This document shows, piece after piece, positions 8,682 to 16,670 of a stretch of 64,000 nucleotides of DNA. Made by a program: the position numbers and the translations under genes. This stretch comes from Thermincola carboxydiphila (GTDB taxonomy: Bacteria > Bacillota > Thermincolia > Thermincolales > UBA2595), in assembly GCA_016841325.1 (NCBI GenBank), contig JAENZJ010000001.1, forward strand, positions 186,001 to 250,000, read 5' to 3'. Each line of letters starts with the position of its first letter. Within the stretch, counting starts at the first letter, position 1. The notes below the pieces were generated by a model. That model was not told where the DNA came from. It made no database searches and saw nothing but the letters and a program-made list of their open reading frames with translations.

Positions 8682-9770
8682 ATGTTTGACTTTCTGGTTG
8701 TGGGGTGTGGTTTATCAGGGGTTACCTGTGCCAGGCTGCTTGCCGAAAAAGGAAAGCGGGTCCTGGTAGCAGACAGGAGAAGCCATATTGGGGGCAATGT
8801 GTTTGATTCTTATAATGAGGATGGTATTTTAATACATAATTACGGGCCCCATATTTTTCACACAAACATCAAAGAGGTCTGGGATTTTCTGTCCCGTTTT
8901 ACTGAATGGTACTATTACCAGCATCGGGTGCTTGCCTTTGTCAATGGGAAAATGGTACCTATACCCATCAATTTGGATACTGTTAATATGCTGTATGGGA
9001 CAGACTATGACAGCCGCAATATCAGCGCCTTTTATGATCAAGTAAGGGATAGCGATAGGGAAGTAACCAATGCTGAAGACATGGTAATCAGCAAGGTGGG
9101 ACAGGAACTCTATGAACTGTTTTTCAAAGGCTATACCATAAAGCAGTGGGGTCTGCAACCCAAAGACCTTGATAAGGAGGTTACGGCCAGAATTCCAGTC
9201 AGGTACAGCAGAGATGACAGGTATTTTACCGACAGATACCAGGGTGTACCGGCACAGGGGTATACCAAAATGATAGAAAAAATGCTGGATCACAGTAATA
9301 TCAGTATACTCCTGAACACTGATTTTAAAGATATTCAGAATGAGATTAAGTACAGTAAAATAATTTTTACCGGCCCTATTGATTACTATTTTGACTATAA
9401 ATATGGCAGGCTGCCATACCGGTCTATTCGGTTTGAGTTTGTAACTTACAATATGGAATACTACCAGCCTGTGGCCACAGTAAACTACCCTAATGATTAT
9501 GATTTTACCAGAATCACGGAATTCAAGTATTTTACAGGCCAAAAATCTGATAAAACAACCATTGTAAAAGAGTATTCCACTTCCGATGGTGAACCTTACT
9601 ACCCGATTCCTCGGAGAGAGAATCGGGAATTGTATCAACTCTATCGGCAGGAAGCGGAGAAACTGGGAAATGTCCGGTTCATAGGGAGGCTGGGGCTGTA
9701 TAAGTATGCCAACATGGATATAGTTGTGAAAGATGCTATGGATCTGGTCAAGGGCGGAGATGTTTTATAA
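8682..9770 (+). CDS. glf: UDP-galactopyranose mutase
   Basis: A flavoenzyme that converts UDP-galactopyranose to UDP-galactofuranose for cell-surface glycans. The 362-residue product opens with FLVVGCGLSGVTCARLLAEK (FAD-binding GxGxxG) and then ADRRSHIGGN; YGPHIFHT, KGYTIKQWG and RIPVRYSRDDRYF are classic GLF signatures. ATG at 8682 lies 5 bases after GGAGGG; the frame is open upstream to 8628 without a ribosome site. Its stop overlaps the start of the ATP-grasp gene (TAATG), so the two are translationally coupled. It implies galactofuranose in the product of this cluster. Confidence 0.95.
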   Translation: MFDFLVVGCGLSGVTCARLLAEKGKRVLVADRRSHIGGNVFDSYNEDGILIHNYGPHIFHTNIKEVWDFLSRFTEWYYYQHRVLAFVNGKMVPIPINLDTVNMLYGTDYDSRNISAFYDQVRDSDREVTNAEDMVISKVGQELYELFFKGYTIKQWGLQPKDLDKEVTARIPVRYSRDDRYFTDRYQGVPAQGYTKMIEKMLDHSNISILLNTDFKDIQNEIKYSKIIFTGPIDYYFDYKYGRLPYRSIRFEFVTYNMEYYQPVATVNYPNDYDFTRITEFKYFTGQKSDKTTIVKEYSTSDGEPYYPIPRRENRELYQLYRQEAEKLGNVRFIGRLGLYKYANMDIVVKDAMDLVKGGDVL

Positions 9771-10747
9771 TGGTCAATTTCCTTTTTACCAGTATCGGGC
9801 GCAGGGTCGAACTGGTTAAACATTTTTGCCGCTGGGCGGAAGAACAGGGGAACAGTAAAATAGTGTCTGTGGATATCAGTTCGCTGGCGCCCGCCTCATA
9901 CTTTACTCATAAGCATTATTCTGTACCCAGGTTTAATGATTCGCAATATATTCCTGCACTGCTTGAGATATGTGAAAAGGAGAATATCAGAGGTCTGATA
10001 CCTCTATTGGAACCGGAATTTCCGGTCCTGTCAGAAAACAGGCAGAGGTTTGAGGCTATCGGGACCACCCTGGTACTATCTTCTGCCAAGGTTCTGGAAA
10101 CCTGCCGGGATAAATACCTTACATACCGGTTTTTCCGTTCTGCGGGCATTGCTACTCCGAAGACATACCTGCCTGAGGAATTGACAGACAATGAAATGTT
10201 ATCAGATAACCTGTTTCCTCTCTTTATAAAGCCCCGCTCGGGTATGGGAAGTGCCAACACTTTTAAGGTATACGGCAAAAGGGAACTGGATTTCTTCCTG
10301 GATTATATCCCTAATCCTGTTGTTCAGGAGTATATCGAGGGCATTGAATATACCATGGATGTGCTCAATGATTTTACCGGCACAACAATAGCTGTGGTCC
10401 CACGGGAAAGGATTGAGGTGCGCTCGGGAGAGGTTAGCAAATCCCGCACGGTAAAAGATCCAGAGCTTATTAGCCTCACCATTAAAGTTGCAGAAAAGCT
10501 GGGAGGCATTGGCCCCCTTACTATACAAGCTTTTAAGAAGACTGACGGGGAAATTGTGTTTACTGAAATCAACCCCCGGTTTGGCGGCGGAGTCCCGTTG
10601 GCGATAGAAGCAGGGGTGAAGTATCCTGAACTTCTGTCTAGAATTATTATTGGGAAAAAAGTGGAGCCTCAGGTTGGGGAATTTAAAGACGGTCTTTATA
10701 TGCTGAGATATGATGATGCATTATATACTGTTTTCCCGGAGGAGTAG
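9770..10747 (+). CDS. ATP-grasp domain protein, carbamoyl-phosphate-synthase-like
   Basis: A 325-residue ATP-grasp ligase. An N-terminal pre-ATP-grasp domain (FLFTSIGRRVELVKHF) precedes the ATP-grasp fold. KPRSGMGSANTFKV is the glycine-rich nucleotide loop, and VFTEINPRFGGGVPLAIEAG carries the metal-binding E-x-N-x-R residues. Such stand-alone CarB-like proteins ligate carboxylates to amines, but the substrate here is unknown. Start overlaps the glf stop by one base. The HAD-phosphatase gene follows after 6 bases, a pairing often seen in capsule and LPS clusters. Confidence 0.85.
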   Translation: MVNFLFTSIGRRVELVKHFCRWAEEQGNSKIVSVDISSLAPASYFTHKHYSVPRFNDSQYIPALLEICEKENIRGLIPLLEPEFPVLSENRQRFEAIGTTLVLSSAKVLETCRDKYLTYRFFRSAGIATPKTYLPEELTDNEMLSDNLFPLFIKPRSGMGSANTFKVYGKRELDFFLDYIPNPVVQEYIEGIEYTMDVLNDFTGTTIAVVPRERIEVRSGEVSKSRTVKDPELISLTIKVAEKLGGIGPLTIQAFKKTDGEIVFTEINPRFGGGVPLAIEAGVKYPELLSRIIIGKKVEPQVGEFKDGLYMLRYDDALYTVFPEE

Positions 10748-10753
10748 GCTGAT

Positions 10754-11509
10754 ATGCATTCAGTCGGAAAAAACTCATCACCCAGAGCAGTCATCTTTGA
10801 CCTCGATGACACCCTCTATGCTGAACGGCAGTTTGTGTACAGCGGCTTTAGGGCCGTAGCCCGGTATCTGGCCGGCAGATATGGGTTAAATGAAGCGGAG
10901 CTATTGCTGCGGATGCAGCAGCTGTTATGTGATGAAGGCAGGGGCAGGATTTTTAACCGGGTCCTTCAGGAAAATGGGCTGGATTCCTCTCTTGTGAGTA
11001 CATTGGTTGAGATTTACCGGAGTCACAAACCTGTTCTTGAGCTCTGTGCTGATGCCCGGGAAATTATCGGGGACTTAAGAGGAAAGGCGCATTGTTCAGA
11101 GGAAAATTCACAGGACCTTCAGCCGAAGGTAATGACCGGATTGATTACCGATGGGGCTGCAAAGGTCCAGTGGAACAAAATAAAAGCCCTTGGCCTGGAA
11201 GACATGATGGATATTATCATTGTCACCGACGATTATGGTATCGGGTGCTGGAAACCCAGTCCGGTCCCCTACCGGATAGTCATGGACAAACTGGGTGTTT
11301 TACCTCAATCGTGCCTATACATCGGAGATAATCCGGAAAAGGACTTTGTTACTGCCAGGGAACTGGGCTGGTATACCGTCAGGATCCGGAGGCCGGGCGG
11401 AATGTGTTATGAAATAGAAAAAACACCGCTGTATGAAGCCGATTATGATATTACCGATTTACTACAGATAAAAAATATTCTGCATAAGTTATGGGATCTG
11501 ATAATTTAA
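10754..11509 (+). CDS. HAD superfamily hydrolase
   Basis: A 251-residue HAD phosphatase. Motif I is FDLDDTLY (residues 17-24), motif II is GLITDGAAKVQ, motif III the lysine in WKPSPVPY, and motif IV GDNPEKDFVTA. An alpha-helical cap lies between motifs I and II. It should remove phosphate from a small metabolite, plausibly a sugar phosphate or the product of the partner ATP-grasp ligase. Translation starts at ATG 10754, 6 bases after the previous stop and preceded by GGAGGAG. Confidence 0.85.
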   Translation: MHSVGKNSSPRAVIFDLDDTLYAERQFVYSGFRAVARYLAGRYGLNEAELLLRMQQLLCDEGRGRIFNRVLQENGLDSSLVSTLVEIYRSHKPVLELCADAREIIGDLRGKAHCSEENSQDLQPKVMTGLITDGAAKVQWNKIKALGLEDMMDIIIVTDDYGIGCWKPSPVPYRIVMDKLGVLPQSCLYIGDNPEKDFVTARELGWYTVRIRRPGGMCYEIEKTPLYEADYDITDLLQIKNILHKLWDLII

Positions 11510-11561
11510 ACGTAAAATTCCCGAATTTAAGAGAGAAAATCTTATCACAGGAGGCCACCTA

Positions 11562-12611
11562 ATGTCACAGGATATCCAAATTGCCAACAAAAAAATAGGC
11601 CCCGGCCACCCCTGTTTTATCATCGCTGAGGCCGGCAGCAACCATGACCGGGACCTGGGCCAGGCCAGGCAGCTTATTGATGTGGCAGTGGCGGCCGGTG
11701 CTGATGCCGTCAAATTTCAGACATTTACAGCTGACAAAATTGCTGCCAATACCTCTCATGAAATAATGAAACTGGGTAACGAGTACGAGGGTGTCCCTAC
11801 TCTATATGAGCTGTATAAAGGCCTTGAACTGCCCCGGGAGTGGCAGGCTGAACTTATGGAATATGCAGCCCGAAAGGGAATCATATTTCTCACGACCCCC
11901 TTCGATTACGACGCTGTTGAACAGATGGCGGAACTCGATATTCCGGCATATAAAACAGCCTCCTTTGAACTGGTTGATTTACCCTTTCTCCATTACATCG
12001 GCCAAAAGGGGAAACCAGTCATCCTGTCAACAGGAATGGCATCCCTGGGAGAAATGGAAGAGGCCCTGGAAGCGGTTTATTCAGCAGGAAACCGGCAGGT
12101 AGTACTGCTGCACTGTGGTATCAGTTATCCCATGCCTTTGCAGGATGTTAACCTCGCTGTAATGGATACACTGGAAACGGCTTTTCAGGTACCTGTCGGG
12201 TATTCGGACCATACCCTCGGTATAACTGTCCCTGTAGCAGCAGCGGCCAGGGGGGCCAGGGTAATCGAAAAACACTTTACCATTGATAAGACCCTGAAGG
12301 GACCGGACCACAAGTTTGCCCTGAATCCCGATGAACTTACAGCAATGGTCAAAGGTATCCGGGAAGCCGAAATGTGTGTGGGCAGCCCGGTAAAAAGGCT
12401 TGCTGAGTCAGAGAAAATTCACCATAAGAGGGGCAGAAGAAGTATTTTTGCGGCCACAGACATTCCCAGGGGGACAGAGATAACCAGGGAGATGCTGGCC
12501 ATACTGCGCCCCGGTGTCGGGCTGCATCCCAGGTATTTGAATATAGTCATTGGCAGGAAGGCAGCGGTTGATATCGGGGCCAATGACCCGGTAACCTGGG
12601 ACAAGATATGA
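11562..12611 (+). CDS. N-acetylneuraminate/pseudaminate synthase family protein (NeuB/SpsE type)
   Basis: Condenses phosphoenolpyruvate with a six-carbon amino sugar to a nine-carbon nonulosonic acid. The 349-residue protein has the NeuB TIM-barrel (FIIAEAGSNHDRDL, AVKFQTF, FLTTPFD, KTASFEL, STGMAS, VGYSDHT, EKHFT) and a C-terminal SAF/antifreeze-like domain from about residue 290 (RRSIFAATDIPRGTEIT). ATG at 11562 follows CAGGAGG. It heads a three-gene cassette with a SpsF-type cytidylyltransferase and a PseG/SpsG-type hydrolase, next to fliS. Sialic, legionaminic or pseudaminic acid cannot be told apart by eye. Confidence 0.9.
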   Translation: MSQDIQIANKKIGPGHPCFIIAEAGSNHDRDLGQARQLIDVAVAAGADAVKFQTFTADKIAANTSHEIMKLGNEYEGVPTLYELYKGLELPREWQAELMEYAARKGIIFLTTPFDYDAVEQMAELDIPAYKTASFELVDLPFLHYIGQKGKPVILSTGMASLGEMEEALEAVYSAGNRQVVLLHCGISYPMPLQDVNLAVMDTLETAFQVPVGYSDHTLGITVPVAAAARGARVIEKHFTIDKTLKGPDHKFALNPDELTAMVKGIREAEMCVGSPVKRLAESEKIHHKRGRRSIFAATDIPRGTEITREMLAILRPGVGLHPRYLNIVIGRKAAVDIGANDPVTWDKI

Positions 12612-12621
12612 GGTGAAGTGG

Positions 12622-13356
12622 ATGTCAAAAACAGCGTGTATCGTTCAGGCCAGGCACAGTTCCACCCGTTTGCCCGGAAAGGTGCTCATGGAGGTTAACG
12701 GGAAACCCCTTTTGGAACATTTGGTCGCCCGCCTGCGCAGGACAAAGTCAATTGACGAAATAGTTATTGCCACAACAGTGAACCCTGATTGCAGGCCTAT
12801 CACAGAATTGGCTGAAAAATGCGGGGTTACCTGGTTTGCCGGCTCGGAGGAAGATGTCCTGGAGAGGTATCTTGGGGCTGCCCGGAAGGTAAATGCTGAT
12901 AACATAATCAGGATTACCAGTGACTGTCCCCTGATAGACCCTGCTACCATAGACAGAGTGGTTGACTGTTACCTTTCGGGAAATGCCGATTATGTCAGTA
13001 ATACCATCGAAAGGACTTATCCCAGGGGACTTGATACAGAGGTGTTTTCCAGGGATGCCCTGGAGCGGGCTGAAAGGATGGCAGCCGAGGGGCCATACCG
13101 GGAGCATGTGACCCTTTACATGTACCGCCATCCTGAACATTTTACCCTGCTTAATGTCAATGCTAAACCACCACTGGACAGGCCTGACCTGAGGCTGACT
13201 GTTGATACTCCTGAGGACTTCAGGCTGATTAGGGAAATCTATACATTGCTGTACAGACCCGGTGTTATCATTGACATGAGAGATGTAATCCGGCTTCTTG
13301 ATGAGAGACCTGACCTGGCAGATATAAATGCTCATATTGAGCAGAAAAAGGTTTAG
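12622..13356 (+). CDS. SpsF-like cytidylyltransferase
   Basis: Likely activates the nonulosonic acid with CTP. The 244-residue protein begins ACIVQARHSSTRLPGKVL, the acylneuraminate cytidylyltransferase signature. IVIATTVNPDC and RITSDCPLIDP are typical of the SpsF branch first known from Bacillus spore-coat polysaccharide loci. ATG at 12622 lies 5 bases after GAGGTGA, which decides against GTG at 12613. It sits 10 bases after the NeuB gene and 3 bases before the PseG-like gene. Confidence 0.85.
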   Translation: MSKTACIVQARHSSTRLPGKVLMEVNGKPLLEHLVARLRRTKSIDEIVIATTVNPDCRPITELAEKCGVTWFAGSEEDVLERYLGAARKVNADNIIRITSDCPLIDPATIDRVVDCYLSGNADYVSNTIERTYPRGLDTEVFSRDALERAERMAAEGPYREHVTLYMYRHPEHFTLLNVNAKPPLDRPDLRLTVDTPEDFRLIREIYTLLYRPGVIIDMRDVIRLLDERPDLADINAHIEQKKV

Positions 13357-13359
13357 CCA

Positions 13360-14460
13360 ATGAAAACAAGAAATAAAATTCGGGTGGCTTTCCGTGCTGA
13401 TGGCGGAACTCAACTTGGTATGGGGCATATCATGCGGTGCCTGGCCCTGGCAAAAGCCATGCAGGAAACTGCTCCGGGGGAAATCCCGGGTTACCCGGCC
13501 ATTAGGGACGAAAGTCTGGAAATAATATTTATTATAAGACGAAATACTGTTGTAAGTACTCTGATTGCAGAAAACAACCATAAAGTTATCGAAATCCCGG
13601 AAAATTTCCCTGGCGACGAAGCCGCACTTATTAAAGAAATTTTGGAAAAATACGATACAAATATTGTTATCACTGACTCTTATTTAATAGACCGGGATTA
13701 TCTGGAACAGGCTGGCAGTGCAGCTGACCTTCTTATTTCCATCGATGACCTCAACAAAATTATATTTCCTTCAGACCTGGTCATTAACGGAAATGTATAT
13801 GGTCCAAGCCTTGATTACCGGTCAGTCAGCATAGATACGGAATTCCTGCTGGGTACTGATTATGTGCTGCTCCGCGACGAATTTGCCCCAAAAGGGTATA
13901 GGAACATAAACAAAGAAGTTGAAAGAGTCCTGGTATCTGTGGGAGGAAGTGACCCGCTGGACCTGACCCCTAAAATATTACAGGCCCTAAGCCAGGTTCC
14001 CCTTGATTTTGAGATAAAAGTGATTATCGGGCCTGGTTTTCAAAATATGAAAAAAATAGCAGAATTTGCAGGTGTGACACAAAAGCCTGTTGAATTACTA
14101 CATAATGTTAAGGCAATGGCATCACTGATGACATCCAGTGACCTGGCGGTTACGGCCGGGGGGACAACTTTATATGAATTGTCGTGTACTGGCACACCGG
14201 CTGTTGTCCTGCTTCAGGCGAACAACCAAGATATTGCTGCCGCTGAAATGGCACGGCAAGGCACTGTTATCAACCTGGGAATGGGAGACGGTGTATCAGT
14301 TCCCGGGTTAGCTGCAGCAATCACTGAATTATGCAATGACCCGGAAAAACGCAGGGAAATGAGCAAAAGGGGGCAGGCTTTGGTAGACGGTAAAGGCTGC
14401 CGGAGATGTGCCCGTAAAATAATCCAAAAGTTCCATAAGAAAAAAGGAGTGGGGTTTTAA
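13360..14460 (+). CDS. pseG: PseG/SpsG-like UDP-amino-sugar hydrolase
   Basis: A 366-residue GT-B-fold protein. The N-terminal loop FRADGGTQLGMGHIMRCLALA is the PseG/SpsG signature, and the C-terminal half has VSVGGSDPLDLTPKIL and VTAGGTTLYELSCTGTPAVV. PseG removes UDP from UDP-2,4-diacetamido-2,4,6-trideoxy-L-altrose before condensation by PseI, whereas SpsG proteins are close relatives of uncertain substrate. The order synthase, cytidylyltransferase, hydrolase matches Bacillus spsE-spsF-spsG. Its stop overlaps the fliS start (TAATG), linking the cassette physically to a flagellar gene. Confidence 0.8.
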   Translation: MKTRNKIRVAFRADGGTQLGMGHIMRCLALAKAMQETAPGEIPGYPAIRDESLEIIFIIRRNTVVSTLIAENNHKVIEIPENFPGDEAALIKEILEKYDTNIVITDSYLIDRDYLEQAGSAADLLISIDDLNKIIFPSDLVINGNVYGPSLDYRSVSIDTEFLLGTDYVLLRDEFAPKGYRNINKEVERVLVSVGGSDPLDLTPKILQALSQVPLDFEIKVIIGPGFQNMKKIAEFAGVTQKPVELLHNVKAMASLMTSSDLAVTAGGTTLYELSCTGTPAVVLLQANNQDIAAAEMARQGTVINLGMGDGVSVPGLAAAITELCNDPEKRREMSKRGQALVDGKGCRRCARKIIQKFHKKKGVGF

Positions 14461-14873
14461 TGCAAGCTAATCCTTACAATACCTACAAACAGACGTCTGT
14501 GGAAACTGCCAGTCCGGAGCGCCTGGTGATTATGTTGTATGACGGAGCCCTGAAGTTTTTGCGGATTGCCAGGGAAGCTGTTGAAAACAGAAACATAGAA
14601 GAAGCAAACAGATATATTTGTAAGACCCAGGACATTATCAATGAATTTATTGTCAGCCTTGATATGAATACCGGGGAGATAGCCATAAATCTGCGCAATA
14701 TATATGACTTCTGGAACAGAATGCTTATAGAGGCAAACATAAAAAAAGATCCCGTCCTCATTGAAAAGGTCATGGAACAGGTACAGGAAATGCGCGATAC
14801 CTGGGCCGAAGCAGCACTTAAATACAAGTCAGGTCAGCCAACGGCTGCAGGTGGTGTAAATATTGAAGGTTAA
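14460..14873 (+). CDS. fliS: Flagellin export chaperone FliS
   Basis: Cytoplasmic chaperone that holds flagellin before export. The 137-residue helical protein has the family signature NPYNTYKQTSVETASPERL at the N-terminus followed by IMLYDGALKFL. Length is typical (about 130). The start overlaps the upstream hydrolase stop by one base and the end overlaps the next gene by 11 bases, so it is read as part of one operon. No flagellin, fliD or hook gene is in the window; they presumably lie elsewhere. Confidence 0.95.
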   Translation: MQANPYNTYKQTSVETASPERLVIMLYDGALKFLRIAREAVENRNIEEANRYICKTQDIINEFIVSLDMNTGEIAINLRNIYDFWNRMLIEANIKKDPVLIEKVMEQVQEMRDTWAEAALKYKSGQPTAAGGVNIEG

Positions 14874-15408
14874 AAACCTGAATAATCATATTCAACACAT
14901 TGTTACCGGCTATAAGCAGCAGGCAACACTGTATGTAAAACTGCTCCAAATGGCACAGAGGCTGGAGACAATTCTTACTGCAGAGTCAGCCATGACTGAC
15001 GAAGGGGATACGGCCGGGGGGTCTGAAAATCTGTCGGGACACCTTCAGCAAATAATGTCTGACCGGAGCCGGACTATTGATGATATTATCCGACTGGACG
15101 AGGATATCCGGCCCCACCGGGAAGCCGTAATGAACATCCTGCACCTGAAAGAGTTTGACCTCAGCAGGGTTCAGGATTTGATTCATGCAGACCTGAGGAA
15201 GGATTTCTTTGAACAACAAAAATTACTGGAAAAGCTGATTATAGAGATTATGGAAACTGACCGGAAGAACGAAACAGTTCTCAATAACAGAATGCAGGAT
15301 GTTGCGGCAGAGCTGAAAAAAATAAAGCAGCACCACCGCATTCAGCAGACATATCTTGACAGGCCGGAAAAATATCCGGAACCGCGGTTTATTGATAGCA
15401 AGAAATAA
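14863..15408 (+). CDS. Probable flagellar chaperone, FliT/FlgN-like helical protein
   Basis: A 181-residue, almost wholly helical protein with heptad-like leucines and no enzyme motif. The segment QATLYVKLLQMAQRLETIL and later RSRTIDDIIRLDEDIRPHR resemble FlgN/FliT-type export chaperones. In Bacillus the gene after fliS is fliT, so position supports the role better than sequence does. TTG at 14863 follows AGGTGGT by 7 bases and overlaps the fliS end by 11 bases. It could also be an unrelated coiled-coil partner of FliS. Confidence 0.5.
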   Translation: MKVKNLNNHIQHIVTGYKQQATLYVKLLQMAQRLETILTAESAMTDEGDTAGGSENLSGHLQQIMSDRSRTIDDIIRLDEDIRPHREAVMNILHLKEFDLSRVQDLIHADLRKDFFEQQKLLEKLIIEIMETDRKNETVLNNRMQDVAAELKKIKQHHRIQQTYLDRPEKYPEPRFIDSKK

Positions 15409-15469
15409 TCTGAAACTGCACAAGTACTTTACTTTATCCGGAAAAATAAACCGTGTTTACGGAAAATTA

Positions 15470-15498
15470 TTGCAAAAAATACAATCAGAATATATAAT
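15470..15498 (+). promoter_or_regulatory. Sigma-A-type promoter of the zinc-ribbon gene
   Basis: TTGCAA and TATAAT separated by 17 bases. Transcription would start near 15505, giving an 80-base leader to the zinc-ribbon gene. Confidence 0.65.
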
Positions 15499-15510
15499 TG
15501 ACTCATAATA

Positions 15511-15560
15511 CAACCTGCAACTGGGGCCTCCTTCTCGGGTGGCAAACGGGATCCAGGTTG
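15511..15560 (+). promoter_or_regulatory. Leader hairpin ahead of the zinc-ribbon gene
   Basis: CAACCTG (15511-15517) pairs with CAGGTTG (15554-15560) around a GC-rich interior, a perfect 7-bp closing stem in the leader. It contains GGGTGG as T-boxes do, but no other T-box element is present. Function unknown. Confidence 0.35.
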
Positions 15561-15587
15561 AATCACCTAGAAGTGGGAGGTTCTATT

Positions 15588-15866
15588 ATGTCATTCGAAG
15601 ACAAGACACTGGTATGTAAAGAATGTGGCAATGAATTTGTTTTCACTGCCGGAGAACAGGAATTTTATGCGGAAAAGGGCTTTGAAAATGAGCCCCAGAG
15701 GTGCAAAAGCTGTCGCTCCAACAGGCGTGCCGGCAGGAACAATGGAAGGCCCAGGGAGATGCACACTGTAATATGTGCTGATTGCGGTGCAGAGACACAG
15801 GTTCCTTTTGAGCCAAGGAATGACAGACCTGTCTATTGCCGTGACTGCTTTGAAAGCAGAAGATAA
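15588..15866 (+). CDS. Zinc-ribbon domain protein (zf-trcl type)
   Basis: A 92-residue protein with two zinc-binding parts. The first holds CKECG and CKSCRSNRR around FTAGEQEFYAEKGFENEP, the zf-trcl pattern. The second has CADCGAETQVPFEP and YCRDCFE. Both provide four cysteines for one zinc each. Such proteins are widespread in Firmicutes and unassigned; nucleic-acid binding is a guess. ATG at 15588 lies 7 bases after GGGAGG, whereas the frame's upstream extension to 15498 spans the promoter and is not coding. Confidence 0.8.
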   Translation: MSFEDKTLVCKECGNEFVFTAGEQEFYAEKGFENEPQRCKSCRSNRRAGRNNGRPREMHTVICADCGAETQVPFEPRNDRPVYCRDCFESRR

Positions 15867-15877
15867 ACAGATTGTCG

Positions 15878-15901
15878 ATAACCCGGAGAATTCCGGGTTA
15901 T
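15878..15901 (+). terminator. Hairpin terminator after the zinc-ribbon gene
   Basis: A perfect 10-bp stem, ATAACCCGGA with TCCGGGTTAT, and a 4-base loop, followed by a short T-rich stretch. A second stem, TCGA-ACAGG with CCTGTTCGA, lies at 15924-15950. Confidence 0.6.
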
Positions 15902-15994
15902 TTGATTATCTGCGTAAAAATATTCGAAACAGGTATTGGCGCCTGTTCGACAAATAGGTCAGGTAAATATGACAAAATTTTCGGATTCACAGAG

Positions 15995-16055
15995 TTATCC
16001 CCAGTTGAACCCTTGATTTTAATATTTATTAACAGGCTTATCCACATTATCCCCA
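15995..16055 (+). promoter_or_regulatory. Cluster of DnaA-box-like 9-mers
   Basis: TTATCCACA at 16038-16046 is an exact consensus DnaA box. TTATCCCCA occurs at 15995-16003 and again at 16047-16055, directly abutting the perfect box on the same strand. The 385-base gap between the zinc-ribbon gene and the cold-shock gene is otherwise AT-rich and noncoding. Confidence 0.45.
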
Positions 16056-16167
16056 GATAAAAGTATGCACAGTCGGGTTTTGTAACAGTAATTTTTCGAC
16101 ATTTGTTTTTTGGAATTTCAGCGAGTTATATGACAGAATTATGAATCTGATAGAAATTTACTTAGTG

Positions 16168-16196
16168 TTGACAAATTTTAGCTGCTATGTTAGGAT
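16168..16196 (+). promoter_or_regulatory. Promoter of the cold-shock gene
   Basis: TTGACA and TAGGAT with 17-base spacing. Transcription would begin near 16203, leaving a leader of about 50 bases with a weak hairpin (GTGGG with CTCAC) ahead of the ribosome site. Confidence 0.55.
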
Positions 16197-16251
16197 GAAT
16201 TAGTGGGTTTACCTAGGCTCACGGAGATATTTTTTAGGGGGAATGTAAAGA

Positions 16252-16449
16252 ATGTTAGGTAAAGTAAAATGGTTCAACCAGGAAAAAGGATTCGGCTTCA
16301 TTGAAAGGGAAGACGGAGGAGATGTATTTGTTCACTTTTCCGCCATTCAAGAAGAAGGATTTAAAACCCTGGCTGAAGGTCAGAGCGTTGAATTCGAAAT
16401 CGTGGAAGGTGCACGTGGGCCTCAGGCTGCTAATGTTGTAAAACTGTAA
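16252..16449 (+). CDS. Cold-shock protein, CspA family
   Basis: A 65-residue single-stranded nucleic-acid chaperone with one OB-fold. RNP1 is KGFGFIE and RNP2 is VFVHF, and the start [16 protein letters not shown] is canonical. Length is normal for the family. AGGGGG precedes ATG at 16252. It is a single-gene transcript with its own promoter and a strong terminator. Confidence 0.95.
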   Translation: MLGKVKWFNQEKGFGFIEREDGGDVFVHFSAIQEEGFKTLAEGQSVEFEIVEGARGPQAANVVKL

Positions 16450-16472
16450 AACAGTACAAACCATGTGAATTC

Positions 16473-16501
16473 ACCCCAGGGACGGGTTCCCTGGGGTTTT
16501 T
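16473..16501 (+). terminator. Terminator of the cold-shock gene
   Basis: A perfect 10-bp stem (ACCCCAGGGA with TCCCTGGGGT), 5-base loop and a run of T: a textbook intrinsic terminator. Confidence 0.9.
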
Positions 16502-16670
16502 AAATGGTATTTGGATCGGGCGCAAATGAGGTAAAATTATACTGTTACACATTAGAAGGGGAAAGGTAAAGATAATTCCAAAGTATACAGAATATTTGCC
16601 GCTGCAGGAAGGATTTTTACCAATATTAAGGGAATAATAATAAAGAAAGTGACCGAAAGGAGTGGCCATT

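Noticed and set aside
8829-9638. 269-codon open frame antisense to glf
   Set aside because: Contained in glf; low-complexity hydrophobic composition typical of reverse-frame reading.
12748-13581. 277-codon open frame antisense to the SpsF and PseG-like genes
   Set aside because: Overlaps two well-supported genes and has no motif.
15511-15587. T-box riboswitch ahead of the zinc-ribbon gene, because of GGGTGG
   Set aside because: The specifier stem, AG-box and terminator/antiterminator of a T-box are missing and the leader is only about 80 bases.
16502-16670. raiA-type structured RNA before hpf
   Set aside because: Nested GGTAAA/TTTACC and TTCC/GGAA complementarity exists, but the region is AT-rich and short and lacks a compact fold, so only a note in the hpf entry is given.
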